DNA of 64,000 nt. Source: Suillus spraguei. Its lineage: Eukaryota > Basidiomycota > Agaricomycetes > Boletales > Suillaceae. Below are positions 33,731-44,628 of the stretch, piece by piece. Position 1 is the first letter of the stretch; each line of letters opens with the position of its first letter. The position numbers were made by a program, and so were the translations under genes. Location: assembly GCA_016800925.1 (NCBI GenBank), contig JABCPU010000176.1, positions 1-64,000 of the forward strand. The letters are read 5' to 3'. The notes below the pieces were generated by a model. That model was not told where the DNA came from, ran no database searches, and worked only from the letters and a program-made list of their open reading frames with translations.

Positions 33731-34714
33731 AGTCCAAACGTACTCGATAGTACTCGGACTGTAAAGCTAAGTCTCAGCCCGTAATGGTCACTGCAAGGGA
33801 TATAGTCGGAATCCTCGCCGGGCTTGTGCACCACGATCAGACCCAAAGCGCAGAATCTCCATGTCCTTCGCGTCTACGCCCAACATCGCAACCTTGTCCA
33901 ACCTTCCAGGTCCCAGTCCGTCATGTCGTTCCACCCCCACTCCCCAAGTAGCTCCGTCAAGCCCTTTATTTCCATGCAACGCGACCCACACATCCATAAG
34001 TCCGTTCTTTTCGAGGAGAGCATGATCCTCGGGGCTGATGGCGTTGAAGTCTCCCGCGATCAGTCCACCACCGCATCCAGGCTCGCGCAGGAGGTCGGCA
34101 AGGATCTCCATCTGCTCAGTACGGTAAGTGAGCGTGTCCCCAAGAGAATCAAGATGAACGTTGACGAGACGAAAGGTTATGGTTGGGGTGGATGGGGGGA
34201 TAATGTCCACGGAAAGCGCACACCTCCCATACTTGCTGGGGAGTTTGACGCGGGAAACGGGACCAAGCATGAACTTCTCCCCCCTCTCGACTCCATCCTC
34301 CTCCTTCTGCAACTCCGAGTCGAAGGCAAAGCGCTTGCTAGACAGCAACGTCATATTCGCAAAGGGTACTCCCTCGAACGACGTTTGGTCCTCGGCGTCC
34401 GTCACCAGGAATGCTTCGCGAACTTTCAGATTGGCCAGGATAGAGGTGCGGACGTCAGACGTGACTTCTTGGAGAAAGATAATGTCAGCACGTTTGGATT
34501 CCTCGAGGATACCACCAAGGAGTAGGTTGGCTCGTGCGACGGGACGCGAGGAGAAGGCATCGAAGTTCTGTGTTATGAGAGAAAAGCGGGATGTAAGAAC
34601 AAGCTGCTGTGTCACTGGGTTCGGTGCGCATCTCGAAGATAGTACTGGTGCCCACAGTCGGTTGGATGACTTAAAGGCGGAGAAAGTGCACCGGCAGAGT
34701 CTGCTGGCGTCCAT
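33731..34714 (-). pseudogene. TDP2-like EEP phosphodiesterase, best-preserved copy, C-terminal frameshift
   Basis: An open frame of 308 residues from ATG 34714. It shows the endonuclease/exonuclease/phosphatase motifs in order: LITQNFDAF (metal-site asparagine), DIIFLQEV (catalytic glutamate), LVNVHLDSLGD, GDFNAI (catalytic aspartate and asparagine) and GPGRLDKVAM. This order and the RLDKV block fit the tyrosyl-DNA phosphodiesterase 2 branch, which removes topoisomerase adducts or 5' phosphotyrosyl ends. A single-base insertion near 33857 (MEILRFG instead of MEILHPG) shifts the frame, so the final SDHYGLRL catalytic block is read out of frame and the protein ends early. Activity is unlikely because the last histidine is lost. 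Confidence 0.82.
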
Positions 34715-34919
34715 GGAGGGTATGTGGGAACTTGGGACTCAAGCTTTCATTTTGGCTTTATGTAATTTGACTAGGAGCGCTGACCAGAGACAAACAGTAC
34801 TTGAACCAGCCAAGTGATATTCCAAGTGCGTACAAAAATACTGGTACAATGTTGTTGTGATAGGTACAAAAAACAATGCTATGACATTTCTACATGTTAT
34901 GCCGCACATATTCCAATTT

Positions 34920-37900
34920 TTATATCCTTTCAGGCTCTGCATCATCTGATCCGCGATCCTGTGCCACCACTTCCTCTGACCGTGTCTGTTGAGCTGCTGC
35001 CAATCTCTTATCTTCCTGTTGTTGGGCTAACTTCGACCATGGCTTAGATTGAAGTTCTGTCACATCTATAATCGCGAGCTGCTTCCTCAACAAACCGCGA
35101 AGATCAAGACCATGACGCGCGAGGCGCGGTAGAATAGATACAAATTGCAGTGCTTGAAGAGGGTCTCTGATGTCGTAGTATCTAATGTTGCGTTCCATGA
35201 CGTAGATTTGCTACATCACTGGTGAATTCCTTCGAAAATGGTGAACGAAGAGAGCACATACCTTATTTGTCATCCATGCCATGGTGACTGCACCAAGCGT
35301 GCCGTTAACAATTAGTCCGAAGACAGGCTTGTCTATGATTCCGAGTTTGGAAAGGAAGGTGACCGCTGAAACCAAATACGTTTTCATTTGGTTCATGGAA
35401 GTTGAAATTGCGGACTCGTCCTTCTTTTTGTACTCAGCCAACAAGACTGGAAGTAGTAGGTTTTGTTGACTAGGTTCGTCGCAGGGCGCATCCTTGGAAA
35501 GTATTGCTTCTTGTGTCTGTGTCACTTGATTGCGATCAGGATGATGGAGGAATGGGTTGTGTAAATGATTTCGATTGAGTTTTTTGGATTCCGATACGCG
35601 AGAAGATGAAGGGACCTGAAGGGACCTGCCGGATGTTGTTTTTCGGGGGTGACCGTCGGGCGTTTCGATCTGGTGTGGAGTTTCCCCCGTACTTGTGTCA
35701 GGCTTTGGGCCCTGGACTAGCATGAAAGATTTCAGGAACGTGTCTTTCTCCTCGACACTAGATATGCGCTGGAGCGTCGTAGTAGCAACGCCAGAACATG
35801 GAACGACAAGGATGGCGTCACATTTTCCAGTGACCGGATCCTTGGAGGAGTGATCTGCAATCACTTCAGCAAAATTACCCATCAAGAGGCGATGCCTAAT
35901 ATCATAAGAAAATTGCAATGCTTGATTCACCGCAGCTGCGGCCTGCTCCCAACTGCCAGCGGTCTCTCTAGTCAAAGGAATACATTCTTCCTGTTCAAGG
36001 CAGAGGCTCCGGTATTCCAGAATGACCTTGTTGGCTCGTGACGCAAAGGAAGCGTCATCTGCAGCGTTATTACAAGCCAAGTTCAGCTGTCGCTCCAGCC
36101 TAGACGAATAATCAGAATATAATTAGAATGAAGATCGATGGACCACGCACAACACATCCCGTTGCGAGGGAACGGGCTGGAAGAAGTTGAGAAGCAGGGC
36201 ATCCCATTCATGACGCCGATCGGCTTCGTTGGCGCCCTGCAACTTTGCAATATCATCACACTGGCGAGCACTGGTGACAGCGTGCAATAGAACTGAAAAC
36301 TTGGACGAAATAAACTCGACATCCTCCAACGACGGAACATCATTTGGGGTGGACTGGCAATTAGGACCGCGGTTCATGGTGCATAGATCTGTTCTCATTC
36401 CCGACACAAAGCGATCTACCTTGACATTCGATAGCTGCCCGCGATGTCATGAGAATTGATACCAAAAGTGATCCTACAGACTCACTATGGTTCTGATATC
36501 ATCCGACCAGCTAAATTCCGTCATTTTATCATACAACTCTACCATTGTATTAATTCCGGTCTTCTTCGCTAGTTCTTCAGACCGTACTGGGATCCGACCG
36601 ATGGCGAACGCATTGCGTTCAAACAGCCAGTTGGATAATGTCATACTGTCATCGAGGCCGGTATCAGACAGAGCGGCGAATCTGGACGCGAGAAACGATC
36701 ATTGAACGGTAGTCAGCCAAGAAACAGGTTCCATACTGCGAATTTGGGTATGGGCTGGGTGCACGCGATGAGGTCGATGTCCTGAACTCAGATAACGATC
36801 GTGGCCCTGGACTGGTCCGTTTTGATGATCTCTTCGAGGACGATGGTTGCGGCCCTCTTCCTCAGCAGGTAACATAAGCTCATGAGTAGAGTAACTGATG
36901 CAAACTTACCGTCCTTTTACGTTTATCGCGCGGGCCTCTTGGGGCGCCCTAAAGCTTCGAGTTAGTTTTGTGTTGATAAGCGTGACACAGCTCAGATTAT
37001 TGACCGGATGTTTGCGCCATGGACTTGTTCATCCTCGACGATCGTCGCAAGCAAGGGAGAACTTATTGTTTCGTATGATACAAGCGCAGTATCCGAGAGC
37101 AGGGGAGGAGTACGAGGACTAGATGAGGATGATGCCTCGCTAAATGGGCATTAACATTCTGACTTACAAGTAAAAATAAAATGTCGTACCTAGAACTCGT
37201 CTCCACGTGTACCTGGTGGGTCCAGGACGCCACCCGTTCATCCAATGGTCCTCCAGACTGAGTTTCAAAGTCGGGTAAATCGGATCTCCAGTGCAACGGA
37301 GTCAGGGAATCGACTGCTTCTATCGATATCGAACCCTTGATATCTTCGAAATGAGTCCGCAACCCCAAAATGAATTGGGCAAGGTTGATAGCAGAACAGG
37401 TGTCAGTGAAATCAAACACCCCCATCGAGGAATCTAAGCCGATATCTGCCGCTAAAGCGAGGTGCGCTGCAGGCTACAGGAAGGTCAACGTGGAAAAATA
37501 TGCAGTGATTTTGAACTTGCCATGTGGCCTTCCTCTGACTGATCGGGGTCGAGCCACCCGAAAATGGCCGTGGCAATCGTACCTGTGCTGGAACAGCACA
37601 GGCCGACAACAGGCTGACGGATCCCCCACACACGTCTCTGATAAAGAGTGCTGCACATTAGAGGAACAATATTATACGAGTCGGCGACTAGTAAAACTGG
37701 GACCACAGCAGAAAGGCGTCTGCCTCGACCCGAAAGCATGTGCGCTTGCAAGGGCAGGTCGAGTGACTCAACAGAACCATCGCTCGAGTCAGAATCTGCG
37801 GAATGCATCGATTCATCCTCGTCCTCCTCGTTTCGCGAGCTGGTCCTGGATGTGTCAGAATGGGTCCTAGGCGCAGAAAAGATGGCATGTGCAGCAAGAA

Positions 37901-38387
37901 GAGTGGCACGTCCGTCAATGAGATTTAGCGGCTGACTCGCCACGTTCTGAGCTCGTGGCATGATGAACGATGCATCTTCGCTGTAATGATATTTGGATCT
38001 TGGTTCAATGCGTGACGAGCATGTCACTTACAGTATCATAACATCTGGGGACAACGTATTTGACAGTGCATGGAGGAGCTGAGACCAAAGGGGAACAGTA
38101 GATCTCTCGCCACCGTAATGAGGAAGCTCAGCAAGTGCGCTTAGTCCTGCGGCTGTTGACTGAATCAAGATCTGGAAATCCTTTGCAGTGTATGATTCTG
38201 GTGCAAGTGCTCCATGGAAAACGAGTGGCTCTGAAAAATTCGAGGACGACGCACTGGAAAGATGCTCCGAGACGTCACTTGAGCTGTCGGGACAGTGGAA
38301 CGGCGACAGCAAGGAAGTAATACCGCGCACTGGTTCAGGCCAGCCTGTAGGTTGGGTCACGTAGTGGACAACCTCGCCGAAAGTCAT
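34920..38387 (-). pseudogene. Gene X, unit C copy, frameshifted
   Basis: Exons follow the unit D layout: 38387-38032, about 37980-37516, about 37467-37190, small exons, and a large exon from about 36450 to 35262, with the last exon 35210-34920. In the large exon near 36110-36150 the 11-bp duplication seen in unit A is present, together with loss of about 10 bp coding for the MPGD segment. The sequences around the D and E-x-K blocks (KCDAIL, LAEYKKK) are kept. Confidence 0.75.
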
Positions 38388-38807
38388 TATAAGTCAAGCG
38401 GTGTAGACTTTGGAAGCACCTGGTGGTTAGTTGTACTAGCACGTAGTACTTAAAAGTTAACGCTAGATTCAGCAGTATGCAATTGATCGAAGAATCGAAT
38501 GTCAATGATCGACTGTGGTCATTATTCGGTCACGTGCACTCTGTACGTGTTTTGCACGTGTGACAAATTAAGTGAGTTTCAACACTTTGAGTACCACGCC
38601 ACTGGCTTTAATTTTCATATGCTCGTGCGGAGAAAAACATATAAGGCACGCATCAGAGGCTTTGCCCCATCTTATTGTGAATATGCTATTTCCACCATTT
38701 CATATCGAAAATAATGTGCTAATCAATGCTTTTTTCCTCAGCCACTACGATAATCATCATATTCTGGCACACTCCAGATGTTTCGAGCACAACCAGTTCT
38801 TACTGGG
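38388..38807. promoter_or_regulatory. Gene X promoter region, unit C, with paired CACGTG boxes
   Basis: CACGTG at 38531-38536 and 38555-38560, same spacing as unit B. The rest is conserved spacer up to the unit D marker at 38808. Confidence 0.4.
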
Positions 38808-38980
38808 GCTGACTAGTGACAAACAGTACAGCAATTTGGTGCGAGATGACACTAGCTCATGCAGAATGTAGTGCCCAATGAATGTCTCCAATGTCTGCTT
38901 TGAAGGGCATGTGGTGTCTATGCATGCATCTATATGGTAACAGTACAAGCGCAAACAGATACCCTGACCTTAAAATACAG

Positions 38981-40950
38981 CTAGAGTATTTCTACGGTAC
39001 GAATGTCCATGTCATCAACGGAAGTAATGTCTTTGACTTGTGCAATAATGTTATAGTCCGAAGCGATCCTCTTGTATTCTCTGACACGCTGCTGCGCTAG
39101 TAAAAATGCGTCGAAAGGCTGTCCGGGGCGAACCATCAACCGCAACGCTCGAGAGACGGGTTCCTCTTCAACAGGCGAGCTGCCAGGAAACCTGCTCAAA
39201 TCATACGGTTGGGAGTCGTCAACCGGGAACCCTGCCTCACTCCAATCTCCTGTGCTCTCCGTATCATCTGTGAAGTCAGGCTGCTCTGCAAAGTTAGGCA
39301 CCCCAAGAAGATCTCGATCCCATGGACGGACAAGTAAGAATGTCTGCTGAATGGGCTTTGCCCGCGAGAACTGAACTAGGCTCTCTGCAGTGGTGATGAA
39401 GAGATCATGAAGTCCGTCTGCCTTTATTCTATACTCCTTGGTTGGACCGCTCTTCCGTCTGACTTCCGTGACACGGAACGAAATGCAAGGCAGATGGAGT
39501 CTGCAGTTTGCGAACCGAGGAGCCATCAGCTGTTCAAGCTGATCATACAATTTCAATGCTAGAGCTGTAGACACGGATTGTCGCAACGAAGAAACTTGTG
39601 TGTGAATATCATCTTCAGACAAAGATGGAAGGGTGGAGGGAGGGGTGGTGTAAGAGGTGATATGGGCCGGAAGACAGCTATTGAACTCTGAAGGTTGTCC
39701 GATCCAGTCAAGGACAGTTATATCGCCCGACCGAGCCACGATCTCCTGCAGGAGCCGCCCGAGCGCATTCTGCTTCTTCTCGCCATAAATGACAGGTAGG
39801 GTGATGCCAAATATGCCAAACAATGAGTACGCGACGTCTTCCTGCACAGTGGTGACCCGCTTCGATGCCCATTGCAGCCTCTCTCGGGCGCCAGTCATAC
39901 CTGGACGAAAGTTCACCAGGGCCTGCGCATATATGCCCGTCGCATCCTCCAACTCCTTCATGATGGCAGGCGACTCTTTGTGGTTGGGAGAGCGATCGCC
40001 GAGATATAACGACCAATCCTTTTGATAAAAGATGACAACTTTGGGAGCGACGAATTCTTGAAATGTCCATCCTCGCTCATTCCAAACACTCCTCGCCAGT
40101 GCACCGGGCTCGGATGAAGGAGGCACATCGGATAGGTAGACAATGGTAAGTGCTGAGTGGCGGTACCAGACGAACATGGAGTTAACTGATTCTTGAACCT
40201 CTGTGTTGCTCCTCTTGTCCATGCAGCATGTGTCCATCCATGCCCATCGATACCCAGCATCACGAGCGACTTTGCAGAACGACTGCAGTTTCGCAATGCC
40301 ACCAAGTCCGTCCAACTCGTGCACGACTTTATCTTGGATATCGTGCAGCACCGCCTGCGTTTCTTCCCACCTGTGTGATAGTAGGACGCAGTGGAAGTAT
40401 GTCGCCACTACGTCTGTGATGAGCCCCGTTTGGAGGTCTGAGGGCTTTGTTGTGGATGACAAAAGCTCCTTGTACTCCGCACTCCTTCTAAGGCCATTTA
40501 TTTGTGCTGCTAGATCACACAAAAGACCCGTGGAGGTATTAAATGGACGTAGCGGGGCATATTCGAGTTCCGTCCAAACGGCTCTTTGGATAGCGTCTTC
40601 TGCTTGAGATGGATGGATATATTGCTGACGCAGATCTGCAAAACGAGATGGGCATTTCAACACAGTGCAGAAGTGTTCCATAGCTTACCTCGTATGTGCG
40701 CTTCGGGGGCATGGTCCAACTTGGACAACATGATTGTGAAGGCATCGATAGCTTCGTCGTAACGTTGCAAGCCACGCAGCGCTGCATGTGTCAACTGGTA
40801 TCCAATATAAGACAAATGATCAAGTTTGATGACCTATGCATCACGGAAATCAACATGGGCTTCGAAGACATGGAAGTCATCACACCTTTTGCGCGTACAG
40901 GAGCGCATCCTCCCATAACATTTTATCTAACTTTGCCTTACTGCGATTCA
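38981..40950 (-). CDS. TPR-HET protein, unit D copy
   Basis: Exons about 40950-40886, 40833-40689 (145 bp) and 40635-38981. The long exon encodes the ADLRQQYIHPSQAEDAIQRA segment, a HET domain (SHRWEE, WAWMDTCCMDK, RGWTFQEFVAP, EDVAYSLFGIFG) and the C-terminal region ending VEIL. CCIDK has changed to CCMDK, a conservative change in the HET core. No stops. Since the WD40 copy beside it is gutted, this copy could only produce a TPR-HET protein without its sensor partner unless that is supplied from unit B. Confidence 0.82.
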
Positions 40951-41000
40951 CAAAGACCGTGAAGATCTGTATGAAACATGTTCAATTTGTGGTATATAAG

Positions 41001-41473
41001 TCAAGGACGAAGACGTGCCTTTGAATTAATTTCATTGGGTACTGCCCACTCCGAGATCATGTTATCGTAACCTCCACCAAGGATGTATTTGCCGTCCTCA
41101 GAGAAAGTGACGCATGTTGTGTAGGATGAGGTCTTGAAGGACCAACCTGCTGCCAGGTTGATGTATCCCATTCGCGTATGGCACGATCGTTCGAACCGCC
41201 GACTGTGAGAAGGCGTGTGCCATCGGGCGTCCACGCAAGTGACCAATTGTATGATGCAAGGATGTTACACATTTTCTTGTGCCTGAATCATAAATTTGAA
41301 TATCTAGGTTTGTTGAACACAACACCTGTTTTCAAGTCCCACAGACGGAGCGTCTCGTCGTCCGAGGCTGTAACCATCCGCCGTTTATCAGGAAGAACTG
41401 CGACTGCCCTTACACAGTTTTCATGATCTTTGAGCTCTCGCAGGGGCGTAGTGGTTGAAATAAACTTCGACAT
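41001..41473 (-). pseudogene. WD40 repeat gene, unit D copy, central blades deleted
   Basis: The first blade (ending TLRLWDLKT) reads from ATG 41473, then a deletion near 41310 joins directly to blade four/five sequence (near NSGT), and a second deletion near 41140 removes blade six. The last blade (ISEWAVPNEI) ends at 41001. Only about half of the propeller remains and the frame is broken. Confidence 0.85.
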
Positions 41474-43504
41474 TTTACTGCAGGCTGACGGCGTTGGGCG
41501 CGGTCAAGGTGGACTTTGAAGGGATTGTGGTGCGTGTCTTGCTCTAGATTGCAGAGGTACGTGTATTGTGCGTTTTATGCTGCTTCATTGCATCTAGGCC
41601 CTACCTGCCTCGTTTTCTTAGACGCCCAGGCACGAACCCTCTACCCTGTTACGGCAAGAAAGCACTTAATCAATGTCATACATGCGTCCAAGTTTTATCT
41701 TGAAAGTTTCCAGAATGTATCCTATCCCATCAAGCGAGCTGTCGGTAGTACTTCCCAGTGCTCAAATCTTTCCTACATGACATCATGAAAATCGTTGTTT
41801 GTCGTATCGAGGAGCTACTCCAGTACGTCACCACATCACTTTTCGAACGCATGCACTTAGCTTCCTGTAATATCACCCTTTCATCCTGGCGACTCCCAAA
41901 TTCTTCACAAATTCTATTACAGAGTAACACTTTCCTTCCAGCGCTCTGCTTATGATTCAGCTCTACTTTGAGCTTCGCCCACTCCCGGTCAAAGTGGTTT
42001 TAGCTCATTCAACAATTTCCTCCCAAGACCATCATCATTAGAATCCTTCACCACACAAGTACTAGTGCAACTTGGTCGCTAACCTCCGGCGAGCCCTCCC
42101 TGCAGATCCTAATGAGTCATCTGGGATTGGAATCAATAGTCCCCATACATGGACTACCGAGAAACCAAGTGATATCGACACCAGTTCTTTTACCAAAGCT
42201 CTCATCCCGAATATCGTGTACCAGGCGCCGCATGATCGATTTCAGTGGCTCATGATTATTCTCGCGCATTGCCATGCGCCGTTTCCTTCGTGAATGACAA
42301 TTAGTGCACACTAAATGGGGACGCCACGATGGATGGTCTGCTTAATGCGCCTAAGGATCTTATCGCGTGAACAACACATTCTGTCTACGGCCCTGTTTTA
42401 ACAATAGTATGACGAAGCTACTCGTAGCCACCAGTTCTCGAGTCGTTCAGTGCATCATGCTAGAGAATCGTTTCAAGCTCATTCATACGATTGTGATCGC
42501 GCCAGGTTTTGAATAAGTGCATTGCCCGTAATTTCATAAACTAAATTCTCCATGGCTAAACATTTGAAACAACCCGTCTTTTCTAAGACATAACAATATA
42601 ACTTCAACATGAAAGACTGTCAGCTGAGCTGCTTATTGCTAAACCAAATGCGATGTATAATTTAGTTCTGATTGACAGATGGGCGGTAAAATTTAGGCTG
42701 CAGCTGAGCTTACTTACATCTACATGTTCTGCGGTTGCCCTCCATTCCAGCAGAAGCGTTGAGTACGGTCGAAGTGGAAAACGTGTTTCTGTCAAAGTGT
42801 TAGTTTGGACAATCTGGGCCGAGCAACTCTGTCACTATTCTTGTCAGCCGTGCCAGCGACAGTCGCCACCAGCAAGTATAAAAGGAAGTCACCTTACAAT
42901 TTTCTGTATCAAAATTCCATTACTGGCAGCGCTGCCATATTCCTGTCTGCTAAGAATTCTATTTCAGCTCTCGGCCTGAGCTATTCGGAACTCGTGATGA
43001 CCACAAGCTCTCTGTATCTTCACCGGTGACGGCTGTCAAATAATATCCCCATTATGTGAAATGTTGATTGAACAAGCACTAGTCTTACCAAAGAACACCG
43101 CGCACACAGATAAGTACGAGGCGGGCAGGTATCAGGAACCATGATCTAACGGTATTATGGATGCCGAGGCAAGTAAAAGAAACGCTCTCACCGTCATGGT
43201 CCAACCTATCAGTCGCTCGATCAAATCACCCCTAAAGCTATGGTTGACCGAGTGTGGTCTGTATGGGCACGCAGAAAAGCCAGCCCACAAGACAAGCGCA
43301 CCATTCACGAACGGTAACACAAGGACTTGATATTGTTCCTGTTGTCAGGGCGGTACCAGCGACGGCGAGAAGTGGCCAAGCAATGGCGGTGAGAGGTAGT
43401 TGTACGTGTGAGCATGGCAGGGTGCTCTGGGTCGCTGCGTTAGGGCCCACTTCCTATTCTTAAATGGTCGTCGAGGGTGCCAGTCCAAACGTACTCGATG
43501 TTAC
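41474..43504. other. Conserved spacer block, unit D
   Basis: Same block as in the other units; its 42120-43450 part is the closest match to the detached piece at 62683-64000. No intact gene. Confidence 0.5.
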
Positions 43505-44430
43505 TCAGACAGTAAAGCTAAGTCTCAGCTCGTAATGGTCACTACAAGGGATATAGTCGGAATCCTCGCCGGGCTTGGGCACCTTGGTCAGACAAGGGCG
43601 CAGAATCTCCATGTCATTCGCGTCTACGCCCGACATTGCAACCTTGTCCAACCTTCCAGGTCCCAGTCCATCATGTCGTTCTAACCCCACTCCCCACGTA
43701 GCTCCGTCAAGCCCTTTATTTCCATGCAACGCGATTCACGCACCTACCAGTCCGTTCTTGTCGAGGAAAGTATGATCCTTGGGGCTGATGGCGTTGAAGT
43801 CTCCCACGATCAGTCCACCACCGCATCCAGGCTCGCGCAGGAGGTTGGTAAGGATCTCCATCTGCTCGGTACGGTAAGGGTCTGTGTCCCCAAGAGAATC
43901 GAGATGAACGTTGACGAGACGACAGGTTGTGGTTGGGGTGGATGGGGGGATAATGTCCACGGAAAGCGCACACCTCCGATACTTGCTGGGGAGTTTGACG
44001 CGGGAAACGGGACCAAGCATGAACTTCTCCCCTCTCTCGACTCCATCCTCCTCCCTCTGCAACTCCAAGTCGAAGGCAAAGAGCTTGCTAGACAGCAACG
44101 TCATATTCGCAAAGGGTACTCACTCGAACGACGTTTGGTCCTCGGCGTCCGTCACCAGGAATGCTTCGCGAACTTTCAGATTGGCCAGGATAGAGGTGCG
44201 GACGTCACATGTGACTTCTTGGAGAAAGATAATGTCAGGACGTTTGGATTCCTCGAGGATACATACCACCAAGGAGTAGGTTGGCTCGTGCGACAGGACA
44301 AGGCGTCGAAGTTCTGTGTTATAAGAGAAAAGCGGGATGTGCGCATCTCGAAGATAGTACTGGTGTCCACAGTCGGTTGGATGACTTAAAGACGGAGAAA
44401 GTGCACTGGCAGAGTCTGCTGACATCCATG
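43505..44430 (-). pseudogene. TDP2-like EEP phosphodiesterase, unit D, frameshifted
   Basis: Catalytic motifs are all still encoded: DIIFLQEV near 44240, LVNVHLDSLGD near 43900, GDFNAI near 43800, GPGRLDKVAM near 43650 and SDHYELRL before the stop at 43505. They fall in different frames: there is a shift near 43730 between DKNGLV and HGNKGLDG and further indels near 44105-44280. The N-terminal side is also shortened compared with unit C. Confidence 0.8.
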
Positions 44431-44628
44431 GAGGGTGGGAACTTGGGAAGCTTTGATTTTGGCTTTATGTAACTTGACTACTAGTATGAGCGCTGACCAG
44501 TACTTGAACCAGCCAAGTGATATTCCAAGTGCGAACAAAAATACAATAGTGGTACAATGTTGTTGTGATAGGTACAAAAAAACAATGCTATGACATTTCT
44601 ACATGTTGTGCCGCACATATTCCAATTT

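Larger units (their letters stand above)
28592..38807 (-). repeat. Array unit C (heavily mutated)
   Basis: Third unit, about 10.2 kb. HET has several nonsense changes, WD40 and gene X are frameshifted, and EEP is nearly complete but frameshifted near its C-terminus. No gene in this unit reads through intact. Confidence 0.85.
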
